Assembly (NCBI GenBank): GCA_037577475.1
Contig: JBAGJB010000196.1
Location: 310,001 to 374,000 of the forward strand
Direction: 5' to 3'
Length of the DNA: 64,000 nt
From: Chaunax sp. Z400
Taxonomy: Eukaryota; Chordata; Actinopteri; Lophiiformes; Chaunacidae
Part shown: positions 1-12,410 of the stretch, one piece after another
How the letters are laid out: the number at the start of each line of letters is the position of its first letter
Position numbering within the stretch: the first letter of the stretch is position 1
Notes under the pieces: model-generated
Databases searched by the model: none
Seen by the model: the letters and a program-made list of their open reading frames with translations, nothing else
Told to the model about the DNA's origin: nothing
Program-made: the position numbers and the translations under genes

Positions 1-89
1 CTTTCCCGAGATATGACATGTCCAGTAGGGGCGTATTTTGAATGTCTGTATCTCGGGAACGGAAGGTCGTAGAAACTCGCGGACAAGTG

Positions 90-131
90 TGGGTTAGGGG
101 TTAGGGTTACGGTTAGGGTTAGGGTTAAGGG
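90..131 (+). repeat. Telomere-like TTAGGG tract inside satellite unit 1
   Basis: Degenerate TTAGGG units, including TTAGGGG and TTACGG variants, run for about 40 bases. The tract recurs at 688-729, so it is part of the 598-bp satellite unit and not a chromosome end. Confidence 0.8.
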
Positions 132-687
132 GATAAAAACTCAATCGGGGCCCTACCCGGGTTGGTAACTTTTGAACGGAAGGTCGTAGAGACTCGGGGA
201 TAAGCTCTTTCAATGGTTTTATGGGGTCTCCAAGAACGCCAGCAGGTAAACCGAGTCTCTACGACTTACGGTTCCCGAGATATGACATGTATTTTTGGTG
301 ATTTTTGGAATGTTTGTATCTCGGGAACGGAAGGTCGTAGAGACTCGGGGAGAAGTCTGGCGTGTTCAGAGACCACGAATGATGTCCGACGGATCAGGTT
401 CCCGAGTCTCTACGACCTTCCGTTCCCGAGTTATACTCAAGTTTATTTTCCCATTGAAGTGAATGGGGTTTGGTTCGCCTATAGTGAATGGGTGTATCTC
501 GGAAACGGAAGGTCGTAGAGACTCGGGACCAACGTCCGTCTAGGGGTTTATGTGGTCTCTGAGAACACCAGTCTTTGTCCCGAGTCTGTGCGACCTTCCT
601 TTCCCGAGATATGACATGTCCAGTAGGGGCGTATTTTGAATGTCTGTATCTCGGGAACGGAAGGTCGTAGAAACTCGCGGACAAGTG

Positions 688-729
688 TGGGTTAGGGGTT
701 AGGGTTACGGTTAGGGTTAGGGTTAAGGG
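688..729 (+). repeat. Telomere-like TTAGGG tract inside satellite unit 2
   Basis: Same tract as at 90-131, one satellite period (598 bp) downstream. Confidence 0.8.
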
Positions 730-1764
730 GATAAAAACTCAATCGGGGCCCTACCCGGGTTGGTAACTTTTGAACGGAAGGTCGTAGAGACTCGGGGCTA
801 AGCTCTTTCAATGGTTTTATGGGGTCTCCAAGAACGCCAGCAGGTAAACCGAGTCTCTACGACTTACGGTTCCCGAGATATGACATGTATTTTTGGTGAT
901 TTTTGGAATGTTTGTATCTCGGGAACGGAAGGTCGTAGAGACTCGGGGAGAAGTCTGGCGTGTTCAGAGACCACGAATGATGTCCGACGGATCAGGTTCC
1001 CGAGTCTCTACGACCTTCCGTTCCCGAGTTATACTCAAGTTTATTTTCCCATTGAAGTGAATGGGGTTTGGTTCGCCTATAGTGAATGGGTGTATCTCGG
1101 AAACGGAAGGTCGTAGAGACTCGGGACCAACGTCCGTCTAGGGGTTTATGTGGTCTCTGAGAACACCAGTCTTTGTCCCGAGTCTGTGCGACCTTCCTTT
1201 CCCGAGATATGACATGTCCACACCATACACGCCAAGCCATTCATTTCCAATGGTAAGCAGCTGGCACTACCGGTATAACGCCCTGCGGCTGCTCTGATTC
1301 GATGTGGAAAATACCGCGATAGTTCGCCCGAGAACTGGGCAGATACATAACATGATAACATAATATACTACGATTGAAATGCATTTAGCATATATTTACA
1401 TTTTGAATATAGGACCTGGGTTACATATGTATTCCATGTGTAGATAAGGGTAATAGTGATTTAAAAAACAACTAAAACAGGGTCCATGATGAATTTAGCA
1501 GCCATCTTCACACATTACAGCAGCTGATATTAAAGAAAACAAAAAGACTATAATAAGAAAAATGTATTTATATAGAAAAAAAGAAACCAAACTATGATTT
1601 TTGACTGCTGTGCTGGTAAATTTAAAAAGGAGCTGTAGCTTTTTTTTATGTGCTAACAAATTACTCCAGACTGTCAGAAATAAAGGTGTAGCAGATTAAA
1701 AAAAGAATGTTTTGTATTTGCTGTGGAAATGGTTGTGTTAAAACTGATGTCACAACTCCTTTAA

Positions 1765-4700
1765 TATATTATTATTAACCTTTATTTAGACAGGGAAATC
1801 CATTGAGACTGGAGTCTCATTTTCAACGAAGCCCTGGTTACATACAATAATTTAAAACATGATACAATTAAACACAATTCAAAAGCAAAACAAAAACAAT
1901 AGAACAAGAGGAAAAGTAATAAAAAACATCAGCCTTAAATGGTGCCATGGTTATGAACAGTAATCTAATCTAAAACAATTAAGAGACAACAAAACAGGGG
2001 GAAAAGCAATGAGACATGACATTAATAGCAGCAAATCAATCAATAAAATAATTTCAAGATAAAACATTTGCAGTCCTCTGCGTCCAATTCATATAATAAA
2101 TCTTTAAAAATGGTCAAGGAGATGATTGTCTTTAATTTAGCAGCCTCTTGGAACTTATTCCAGGCTCTAGCCACACAATCGCTAAAAGCAGTTTTTCCTT
2201 GTTCAGTTCTAACGGTTGGCACTTCGAGGAGTAACCAATCCTGAGATCTTGTTTGGTGGGCATTAGAGCGCCATGAAATTAGTGATGCCAGATAGCTGGG
2301 TACCTTCTGTAATATAGCTTTATAAGCATAAATAAGCAGGTGCTGCCTACTCCTTGTGGAGAGTGATGACCAACCTACAGCCTGGTAAAGATCACAGTGA
2401 TGCATTCTAAAATGATAACCAGTAATGAAACGAAGTGCTGAATGATAAACAGTATCGAGTGCTTTCAATGTGGTAGAGGTAGCATGCATATAAAAAATGT
2501 CACCATAATCAAGTACAGGCAGGAAAGTGGACTGTACTAACCGCCTTCTAGCTTCAGCTGAGAAGCAGGATCTATTTCTAAAGAAGAACGCAAGATTCAT
2601 CCTTAGCTTTTTAACTAGCTCATCAACATGATTTTTTAAAGAGAGCTTTTCATCAATAACAATACTAAGGTACTTGTAGGAGGACACTTTTTAAACTTTT
2701 AAACCATTTAGAGTACAAATATTTAAATCAGTTCCCTCCAGGGAGCGGGATCTAGAAAATATCATATATTTTGTTTTTGTTCCACTTAAAACATGTTTAA
2801 GATCAAGGAGTGCGTGCTGGATTGACCCAAAAGCAGGATGCAGGATAGATAATGCTCTCCTCAATGTAGAAGCAGATGAATATAACACAGTGTCGTCAGC
2901 ATAAAAATGCACCTTACAGCCATTGTCAAATGACGCAATGTTATTAATATACAGTGAGAAGAGTAAGGGGCCTAAATTTGAACCCTGTGGTACTCCTTTA
3001 GTGACCTTCAGAATGTTCGAATGAGTAGAATCTGCAACAATACGTTGAGTTCTATCTGCAAGATAGTTTGTGAACCATTGGTGGGCATTCTGGTTATGCC
3101 AGCTGCAGCTAGTCTATCTAATAAAACTGAGTGGTCGACTGTATCAAAGGCTTTAGACAGGTCGATGAATAAAGCAGCACAGTGGTGTCCATTGTCAAGA
3201 GTACATATGATGTCATTGAGAACTAGAGAAGCAGCTGAAATGGTGCTATGACCTGATCTGAAACCAGACTGAAAGGTATTTAAAATGCAATTTGTCTGTA
3301 GGAATGAATTTAATTGACGATTTACAAAAGATTCTAGAGTTTTGGCTAAACAGGAAAGCTTGGATATTGGACGGTAATTATTTAAATCTTTACGATCTCT
3401 TCCCTTGTGAAGTGGGAGCACGTAAGCAGTTTTCCAGATAGGAAACAATTCCTGTTCTAAGAGACAGATTAAAAATATATGAAACAGGTCCAGCTATGAC
3501 TGAGGCAGCTGTCCTCAAAAGACTGGGGTCAAGCTGGTCGGCACCAATCGACTTTTTTGAGTCTATCCTAAAAAGAGCATCACCAACTTCCGATTCAGAT
3601 AGTGGACTAAATGAGAAAGTACTCCTAGGATTCCCAGAGAGCTCTTTTCCTGATTGACAGATGTCTGGTTGATAATGTTGTCCTGAGATGGCAGTATTTT
3701 TCAGATTGATTTTATCAAATAAATGTCGTGTGTTAATAAAATGAGAATTAAAAACATTACAAATTTCTGCTTTGTCATTTACGGGACCGTTGTCAGACGG
3801 TAATTGGAGAGGAAGTGGAGGGGTGGAATTATTCTTCATTGATTTAATTGTATTCCAGAATTTAATTGGATTACCGGCACTCAGTTGTAAGGAATTAAGA
3901 TAATATGAGGATTTAGCTTTACTGATCATAGGAGTGCATCTGTTTCGCAACTGCCTAAACAGAGTCCAATCTGACGCATCCTCAGTGTTTCTAGCCTTTG
4001 CCCATGCAGAGTTTCTCTTTGTGTTATTTCTGATAGCTCGTGTGAGAACCAGGCAGTATATCTGTCCTTAATACGTAGTTTCCTGTAAGGAGCATGTTTG
4101 TCAGCCACAGAAATAGGTGAAGGCTAGGTGTGGGTCTGGTATAAGAGTCACTCTATCTAAATTACATGTATTCAGATCATGTAGGAACCCCTGAGTGTCA
4201 AAGTGCCTGAAATTCCTTTTAGTTAAAATGCGTGTCTTTGTTCTACATACTTTCACATTCCTAATGCAAGCAATTGGGCAGTGATCACTGAAATCTTGGG
4301 GAAAAACTCCACTGGCTGGATATCTCTGAGGCATATTGATGTGAATGATGTCTATCAGGGAGGATTTGGAGCTGCATTTCACATTAGGACGTGTTGGCTT
4401 GGTTATTAATTGTGTTAGGTTTAAATTTGTGCACAAATCTTTGAGGTCGTTTTTTCCCAGTCAACGTTTAAATCACCCATGATTAGCAATTCTGTAGCTG
4501 TATATGGAGAGAAAATGTCAAAAAGATTATCAATTGCTTGGGGGAGAGCTGAAGGGGGTCTATATGTCCCAATCAGTGTCAATGATGTTTTTCCCCCAAG
4601 ATTTACTGACAAAGCCAGACATTCAAACTCTTTTGGAACAGATGATGAGATGAGTACTGTTACCGGGAAACATGTTTTAACAAAGATAGCTACACCACCA

Positions 4701-4903
4701 CCTTTCCCTTTTCTGTCTGCTCTAAAAAGGTTAAAACCAACAATATTAACAGCAGAGTCAGGGACAGTATTTTTCAACCAAGACTCAGAGATGATTAAAA
4801 TATCTGGGTCTGTCTGTTGGATCAAAATATTAATATAGTCCCGTTTAGAGACCAAACTTCTTGCATTTATGTGGAGCAGCCCAAGTCCTTTTGTATATAT
4901 GAG
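1765..4903 (-). pseudogene. Broken L2-clade LINE, copy 1 (endonuclease-reverse transcriptase)
   Basis: Non-LTR retrotransposon ORF2 remnant on the minus strand. The apurinic-type endonuclease part (HINARS, ISESWL, GDLNVDW, SDHCPI motifs) lies at about 4900-4100. The reverse transcriptase part (NNYRPIS, DLSKAFDTVDH, GVPQGS and the YADD active site at 2892-2903) lies at about 3450-2690. A C-terminal domain with SYKYLSIVIDEKLS follows at 2687-2040. The 3' end at ~1765-1850 carries the conserved tail ending in AATAAAGG seen in fish L2 elements. The frame is broken by several frameshifts and an in-frame stop just before the C-terminal domain. It cannot encode a full protein. Its position is fixed by the inverted repeat; the same lesions occur in the copies at 9272 and 54249. 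The 5' end is not resolved. Confidence 0.88.
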
Positions 4904-5987
4904 CTATTTATACATCATGGTGGTGCTAGAGGCCATGTCAGCAGTAAAGTTAGAAGACATCTTCCTCTTGGTGCCATGATCTGACAGTCCATCTAATAAT
5001 TAGTAATAATGTAGTAAAGCATTCGCTCCAGTAGAGCTTCTCCCAGTAAAAGACTGGGCGACTCCCACTGACCAGCAGTGGAGGACCGTATTGGGCAGCT
5101 CTCTGTGTGAAGCCTTTTATTCTGGATAAATACAGACTTATAAATGCAGGTATTAAAATGACTGTTTAAAAACAGCCATATGTTCAGTGTAGTTTAGTTT
5201 ATTAAGTTTATTTACATCAGGGACCATGTACAAATACATTAGTCTCAAGTAAGAGAGACGATGCTTTGCAGCAGATTTAGCTACTAGCTAATTTCCTTCA
5301 CATGTTGCTCCTGTAATAACAGTCCTACTCTACAACCCTTAGATCGAAGGAGCTGATTTGATTTGTTCTGAACTTTATATCAAATCTCCTGTTTTCCTCC
5401 TAACTTCACCTCATCAAAACATTTAAGTTACTTCTCAATGCAACACACAATAATATAAACACCAAAAGAAAAAGGGAATTAGTCTGAAGTCAGTGCTGGT
5501 CAAGTTACAACAGTTTCAAAACAGCTGATAAAAGTTAGATTGATCCTTTTCAAATTAAGACAAAGGAGTGATGTAACTAGAGTACATTTCATACAATCTG
5601 ACTGTATGTTTCCACTATGTTTGTGTTGTTCTGTACCCATAAGGACATGTTAGCTACTACCAGCTTCTACTTGTTGTTTAGCTCTGTTGTTATACTTGCA
5701 TGCAACACTGTTGATCCACATGATTAATGCTTATATATCTATATGCTTACCATTACGTGAGAATGAAACGCCGAGTTAGTACGACTTCAATTACCACTCC
5801 TATGGTACAGCATCAATACTTTGGTTTCCATCGTTGTCTGTTTAAAGTAAGACCCTGGAAGGGATCACAGAGCAGTAAACACATTAATCAGATGGCTCTA
5901 TATAATGGAGAGCTATTGTTAGGGGAGAAAAGGTTTGACATGAGAAGAAGTGAGAAGATTATTATACATTACTACAAGAAACTAAAG
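4904..5987. other. Non-coding arm segment between L2 and minisatellite
   Basis: About 1.1 kb of AT-rich sequence with no supported gene. It contains a 94-residue open frame (5727-6011, plus strand) that runs straight into the adjacent minisatellite and has no recognised motif. The same sequence recurs inverted at about 8188-9271 and directly at about 53165-54248. Confidence 0.6.
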
Positions 5988-6180
5988 GTTTATACTAAAG
6001 GTTTATACTAAAGGTTTATACTAAAGGTTTAACTAAAGGTTTAACTAAAATTTTTATACTAAAGGTTTATACTAAAGGTTTTTACTAAAGGTTTATACTA
6101 AAGGTTTACACTAAAGGTTTGACTAAAGGTTTATACTAAAGGTTTAACTAAAGGTTTAACTAAAGGTTTATACTAAAGGT
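5988..6180 (+). repeat. 12/13-bp minisatellite, short array
   Basis: Units of GGTTTATACTAAA (13 bp) and GGTTTAACTAAA (12 bp) begin directly after unique sequence containing AAACTAAAGGTTTATAC. This short array is the mirror image of 7995-8190. It is the same family as the large array at 35150-43957. Confidence 0.9.
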
Positions 6181-6709
6181 TCCCCGCATCTCATTACCAA
6201 TTTTTTTCCCCGCATCTCATTATCAATTTTTTTTTCTTTTTTTTCTGCATCTCATTACCAATTTTTTTTCTCGCATCTCATTACCAATTTTTTTTCTTCC
6301 GCATCTCATTACCAATTATTTTTTATTATTATATTTTTTCGCATCTCATTACCAATTTTTTTTTTCCCTTCTCGCATCCCATTACCAATTTTTTTTCGCA
6401 TCTCATTACTTTTTTTCCCCGCATCTCATTACCAATTTTTTTTGTTTTTTTTCCTGTTTTTTTTGCATCTCATTACCAATTTTTTTTCCGCATCTCATTA
6501 CCAATTTTATTTTTCGCATCTCATTAACAATTATTATTTTATTTTTTCCCCGCATCTCATTACCAATTTTTTTCGCATCTCATTACCATTTTCCCCCCGC
6601 ATCTCATTACCGATTTTTTTTCCGCATCTCATTACCAATTTTTTTTAATCATTTCTTTTTTTTTTTTAAATTCGCATCTCATTACCAATTTTTTTTCGCA
6701 TCTCATTAC
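6181..6709 (+). repeat. GCATCTCATTACCAA satellite, core of a truncated transposon
   Basis: Roughly 20-30-bp units each contain GCATCTCATTACCAA followed by a variable T/C-rich spacer. The array directly precedes a 329-bp transposon terminus at 6710-7038. It is the 3' part of the element seen complete at 49382-51889, cut at 6181 by the inverted-repeat junction. 6181 is also the left edge of the direct duplication that continues at 51032. Confidence 0.85.
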
Positions 6710-7038
6710 CTAACTTTTACAAATACTTTAAAGTAAAATAAAATACAATTAACAAACAAATAAACAATGCTTTAGAATTGTTATTACGTAATGCACCATG
6801 TTATTACATTTTCTAGAGAATAAAAAAGTTGCAAGTGCATTTTGTAATAATCTTCTCAAAATGTAATAACTTATTACATAATGTGGCAAAATTTATTACA
6901 AAATGCGTTGGGGCAGTTTATTACAAAATGCGGCAGTTTATTACAAAATGCGGCTTTATTACAAAATGAAATGAAAAAGTTATTACATTTTGGACGTTTA
7001 TTACAAAATGCACCGTTATTACAAAATGCGGCTCAACA
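6710..7038 (-). mobile_element. 329-bp transposon terminal repeat (minus orientation)
   Basis: Reverse complement of the terminal sequence that begins TGTTGAGCCGCATTTTGTAA at 49382. It ends CTCAACA at 7038 and abuts the minisatellite. It contains about a dozen GCATTTTGTAATAA-type motifs in both orientations, which look like repeated protein-binding sites. The same terminus-minisatellite joint occurs at 51889 and, inverted, at 43957/43958. Confidence 0.8.
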
Positions 7039-8190
7039 AACCTTTAGTATAAACCTTTAGTATAAACCTTTAGTATAAACCTTTAGTATAAACCTTTAGT
7101 CAAACCTTTAGTATAAACCTTTAGTTAAACCTTTAGTATAAACCTTTAGTTAAACCTTTAGTATAAACCTTTAGTTAAACCTTTAGTATAAACCTTTAGT
7201 ATAAACCTTTAGTATAAACCTTTAGTATAAACCTTTAGTTGAACCTTTAGTATAAACCTTTAGTATAAACATTTAGTATAAACCTTTAGTCAAACCTTTA
7301 GTTAAACCTTTAGTTAAACCTTTAGTTAAACCTTTACTATAAACCTTTAGTAATAAACCTTTAGTAATAAACCTTTAGTATAAACCTTTAGTATAAACCT
7401 TTAGTTAAACCTTTAGTATAAACCTTTAGTATAAACCTTTAGTCAAACCTTTAGTATAAACCTTTAGTATAAACCTTTATTATAAACCTTTAGTATAAAC
7501 CTTTAGTATAAACCTTTATTATAAACCTTTAGTATAAACCTTTAGTATAAACCTTTAGTATAAACCTTTATTATAAACCTTTAGTATAAACCTTTAGTTA
7601 AACCTTTAGTATAAACCTTTAGTATAAACCTTTAGTATAATTCTTTAGTTAAACCTTTAGTTAAACCTTTAGTATAAACCTTTAGTATAAACCTTTAGTT
7701 AAACCTTTAGTATAAACCTTTAGTTAAACCTTTAGTATAAACCTTTAGTATAAACCTTTAGTATAAACCTTTATTATAAACCTTTAGTATAAACCTTTAG
7801 TTAAACCTTTAGTATAAACCTTTAGTATAAACCTTTAGTATAAACCTTTAGTTAAACCTTTAGTTAAACCTTTAGTATAAACCTTTAGTATAAACCTTTA
7901 GTTAAACCTTTAGTATAAACCTTTAGTTAAACCTTTAGTATAAACCTTTAGTTAAACCTTTAGTATAAACCTTTAGTATAAACCTTTAGTATAAACCTTT
8001 AGTATAAACCTTTAGTTAAACCTTTAGTTAAACCTTTAGTATAAACCTTTAGTCAAACCTTTAGTGTAAACCTTTAGTATAAACCTTTAGTAAAAACCTT
8101 TAGTATAAACCTTTAGTATAAAAATTTTAGTTAAACCTTTAGTTAAACCTTTAGTATAAACCTTTAGTATAAACCTTTAGTATAAACCTT
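7039..8190 (-). repeat. 12/13-bp minisatellite array
   Basis: About 1.15 kb of AAACCTTTAGTATA-type units, the reverse strand of GGTTTATACTAAA, mixed with 12-bp TTAAACCTTTAG units. The duplicate at 51890-53167 is about 126 bp longer, showing unit gain or loss after duplication. The final ~190 bp form the inner end of the inverted-repeat right arm. Confidence 0.93.
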
Positions 8191-9271
8191 TAGTTTCTTG
8201 TAGTAATGTATAATAATCTTCTCACTTCTTCTCATGTCAAACCTTTTCTCCCCTAACAATAGCTCTCCATTATATAGAGCCATCTGATTAATGTGTTTAC
8301 TGCTCTGTGATCCCTTCCAGGGTCTTACTTTAAACAGACAACGATGGAAACCAAAGTATTGATGCTGTACCATAGGAGTGGTAATTGAAGTCGTACTAAC
8401 TCGGCGTTTCATTCTCACGTAATGGTAAGCATATAGATATATAAGCATTAATCATGTGGATCAACAGTGTTGCATGCAAGTATAACAACAGAGCTAAACA
8501 ACAAGTAGAAGCTGGTAGTAGCTAACATGTCCTTATGGGTACAGAACAACACAAACATAGTGGAAACATACAGTCAGATTGTATGAAATGTACTCTAGTT
8601 ACATCACTCCTTTGTCTTAATTTGAAAAGGATCAATCTAACTTTTATCAGCTGTTTTGAAACTGTTGTAACTTGACCAGCACTGACTTCAGACTAATTCC
8701 CTTTTTCTTTTGGTGTTTATATTATTGTGTGTTGCATTGAGAAGTAACTTAAATGTTTTGATGAGGTGAAGTTAGGAGGAAAACAGGAGATTTGATATAA
8801 AGTTCAGAACAAATCAAATCAGCTCCTTCGATCTAAGGGTTGTAGAGTAGGACTGTTATTACAGGAGCAACATGTGAAGGAAATTAGCTAGTAGCTAAAT
8901 CTGCTGCAAAGCATCGTCTCTCTTACTTGAGACTAATGTATTTGTACATGGTCCCTGATGTAAATAAACTTAATAAACTAAACTACACTGAACATATGGC
9001 TGTTTTTAAACAGTCATTTTAATACCTGCATTTATAAGTCTGTATTTATCCAGAATAAAAGGCTTCACACAGAGAGCTGCCCAATACGGTCCTCCACTGC
9101 TGGTCAGTGGGAGTCGCCCAGTCTTTTACTGGGAGAAGCTCTACTGGAGCGAATGCTTTACTACATTATTACTAATTATTAGATGGACTGTCAGATCATG
9201 GCACCAAGAGGAAGATGTCTTCTAACTTTACTGCTGACATGGCCTCTAGCACCACCATGATGTATAAATAG
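8191..9271. other. Non-coding segment upstream of L2 copy 2
   Basis: Mirror of 4904-5987. Nothing supported as a gene. A small hairpin (CCCAGT...ACTGGG) lies near 9118-9134; its role is unknown. Confidence 0.5.
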
Positions 9272-12200
9272 CTCATATATACAAAAGGACTTGGGCTGCT
9301 CCACATAAATGCAAGAAGTTTGGTCTCTAAACGGGACTATATTAATATTTTGATCCAACAGACAGACCCAGATATTTTAATCATCTCTGAGTCTTGGTTG
9401 AAAAATACTGTCCCTGACTCTGCTGTTAATATTGTTGGTTTTAACCTTTTTAGAGCAGACAGAAAAGGGAAAGGTGGTGGTGTAGCTATCTTTGTTAAAA
9501 CATGTTTCCCGGTAACAGTACTCATCTCATCATCTGTTCCAAAAGAGTTTGAATGTCTGGCTTTGTCAGTAAATCTTGGGGGAAAAACATCATTGACACT
9601 GATTGGGACATATAGACCCCCTTCAGCTCTCCCCCAAGCAATTGATAATCTTTTTGACATTTTCTCTCCATATACAGCTACAGAATTGCTAATCATGGGT
9701 GATTTAAACGTTGACTGGGAAAAAACGACCTCAAAGATTTGTGCACAAATTTAAACCTAACACAATTAATAACCAAGCCAACACGTCCTAATGTGAAATG
9801 CAGCTCCAAATCCTCCCTGATAGACATCATTCACATCAATATGCCTCAGAGATATCCAGCCAGTGGAGTTTTTCCCCAAGATTTCAGTGATCACTGCCCA
9901 ATTGCTTGCATTAGGAATGTGAAAGTATGTAGAACAAAGACACGCATTTTAACTAAAAGGAATTTCAGGCACTTTGACACTCAGGGGTTCCTACATGATC
10001 TGAATACATGTAATTTAGATAGAGTGACTCTTATACCAGACCCACACCTAGCCTTCACCTATTTCTGTGGCTGACAAACATGCTCCTTACAGGAAACTAC
10101 GTATTAAGGACAGATATACTGCCTGGTTCTCACACGAGCTATCAGAAATAACACAAAGAGAAACTCTGCATGGGCAAAGGCTAGAAACACTGAGGATGCG
10201 TCAGATTGGACTCTGTTTAGGCAGTTGCGAAACAGATGCACTCCTATGATCAGTAAAGCTAAATCCTCATATTATCTTAATTCCTTACAACTGAGTGCCG
10301 GTAATCCAATTAAATTCTGGAATACAATTAAATCAATGAAGAATAATTCCACCCCTCCACTTCCTCTCCAATTACCGTCTGACAACGGTCCCGTAAATGA
10401 CAAAGCAGAAATTTGTAATGTTTTTAATTCTCATTTTATTAACACACGACATTTATTTGATAAAATCAATCTGAAAAATACTGCCATCTCAGGACAACAT
10501 TATCAACCAGACATCTGTCAATCAGGAAAAGAGCTCTCTGGGAATCCTAGGAGTACTTTCTCATTTAGTCCACTATCTGAATCGGAAGTTGGTGATGCTC
10601 TTTTTAGGATAGACTCAAAAAAGTCGATTGGTGCCGACCAGCTTGACCCCAGTCTTTTGAGGACAGCTGCCTCAGTCATAGCTGGACCTGTTTCATATAT
10701 TTTTAATCTGTCTCTTAGAACAGGAATTGTTTCCTATCTGGAAAACTGCTTACGTGCTCCCACTTCACAAGGGAAGAGATCGTAAAGATTTAAATAATTA
10801 CCGTCCAATATCCAAGCTTTCCTGTTTAGCCAAAACTCTAGAATCTTTTGTAAATCGTCAATTAAATTCATTCCTACAGACAAATTGCATTTTAAATACC
10901 TTTCAGTCTGGTTTCAGATCAGGTCATAGCACCATTTCAGCTGCTTCTCTAGTTCTCAATGACATCATATGTACTCTTGACAATGGACACCACTGTGCTG
11001 CTTTATTCATCGACCTGTCTAAAGCCTTTGATACAGTCGACCACTCAGTTTTATTAGATAGACTAGCTGCAGCTGGCATAACCAGAATGCCCACCAATGG
11101 TTCACAAACTATCTTGCAGATAGAACTCAACGTATTGTTGCAGATTCTACTCATTTGAACATTCTGAAGGTCACTAAAGGAGTACCACAGGGTTCAAATT
11201 TAGGCCCCTTACTCTTCTCACTGTATATTAATAACATTGCGTCATTTGACAATGGCTGTAAGGTGCATTTTTATGCTGACGACACTGTGTTATATTCATC
11301 TGCTTCTACATTGAGGAGAGCATTATCTATCCTGCATCCTGCTTTTGGGTCAATCCAGCACGCACTCCTTGATCTTAAACATGTTTTAAGTGGAACAAAA
11401 ACAAAATATATGATATTTTCTAGATCCCGCTCCCTGGAGGGAACTGATTTAAATATTTGTACTCTAAATGGTTTAAAAGTTTAAAAAGTGTCCTCCTACA
11501 AGTACCTTAGTATTGTTATTGATGAAAAGCTCTCTTTAAAAAATCATGTTGATGAGCTAGTTAAAAAGCTAAGGATGAATCTTGGGTTCTTCTTTAGAAA
11601 TAGATCCTGCTTCTCAGCTGAAGCTAGAAGGCGGTTAGTACAGTCCACTTTCCTGCCTGTACTTGATTATGGTGACATTTTTTATATGCATGCTACCTCT
11701 ACCACATTGAAAGCACTCGATACTGTTTATCATTCAGCACTTCGTTTCATTACTGGTTATCATTTTAGAATGCATCACTGTGATCTTTACCAGGCTGTAG
11801 GTTGGTCATCACTCTCCACAAGGAGTAGGCAGCACCTGCTTATTTATGCTTATAAAGCTATATTACAGAAGGTACCCAGCTATCTGGCATCACTAATTTC
11901 ATGGCGCTCTAATGCCCACCAAACAAGATCTCAGGATTGGTTACTCCTCGAAGTGCCAACCGTTAGAACTGAACAAGGAAAAACTGCTTTTAGCGATTGT
12001 GTGGCTAGAGCCTGGAATAAGTTCCAAGAGGCTGCTAAATTAAAGACAATCATCTCCTTGACCATTTTTAAAGATTTATTATATGAATTGGACGTAGAGG
12101 ATTGCAAATGTTTTATCTTGAAATTATTTTATTGATTGATTTGCTGCTATTAATGTCATGTCTCATTGCTTTCCCCCTGTTTTGTTGTCTCTTAATTGTT

Positions 12201-12410
12201 TTAGATTAGATTATTGTTCATAACCATGGCACCATTTAAGGCTGATGTTTTTTATTACTTTTCCTCTTGTTCTATTGTTTTTGTTTTGCTTTTGAATTGT
12301 GTTTAATTGTATCATGTTTTAAATTATTGTATGTAACCAGGGCTTCGTTGAAAATGAGACTCCAGTCTCAATGGATTTCCCTGTCTAAATAAAGGTTAAT
12401 AATAATATAT
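9272..12410 (+). pseudogene. Broken L2-clade LINE, copy 2
   Basis: Second copy of the L2 ORF2 remnant, plus strand. The endonuclease part starts around the HINARS motif near 9300 with no in-frame ATG before it, and a TAG lies at 9269. Frame changes occur near 9725 (after an A-run), near 10070, between 10150 and 10225, near 10730 and near 11090. An in-frame TAA stands at 11482-11484 before the C-terminal domain (11488-12135). The YADD active site is at 11272-11283. The 3' tail at ~12335-12410 has the conserved ATGAGACTCCAGTCTCAATG hairpin and an AATAAAGG end. All lesions match copies 1 and 3. A few residues differ, for example Gly versus Ala and Val versus Ala in the C-terminal part. Confidence 0.88.

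Larger units (their letters stand above)
1..1218. repeat. 598-bp tandem satellite with palindromic subrepeats
   Basis: The sequence starting at base 1 recurs at 599 and again at 1197, giving a 598-bp period. Two full units are present and a third is cut off at 1219. The two units are nearly identical; one visible difference lies near 200 versus 798. Inside each unit a ~25-base motif around GGAAGGTCGTAGAGACTCGG recurs many times in both orientations, so each unit can fold into hairpins. The open frames at 213-518 and 811-1116 are the same frame in successive units and show no protein features, so I do not call genes here. The array probably continues left of the window. Confidence 0.9.
1219..6180 (-). 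repeat. Left arm of giant inverted repeat
   Basis: This ~4.96-kb block is the reverse complement of about 7995-12990. Paired positions sum to 14175 over most of the arm. The sum changes to 14209 at the outer end because the right arm has 34 extra bases near 12475. The outer end abuts the 598-bp satellite and the inner end abuts a GCATCTCATTACC satellite. Only scattered substitutions are visible between arms, so the duplication is recent. Confidence 0.92.

Noticed and set aside
213..518. 101-residue frame repeated at 811-1116
   Set aside because: It is identical in successive satellite units, lacks protein features and is explained by the 598-bp repeat.
5727..6011. 94-residue frame, repeated at 8164-8448 and 53141-53425
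   Set aside because: Its three copies only reflect segmental duplication. It runs into the minisatellite and has no recognised domain.
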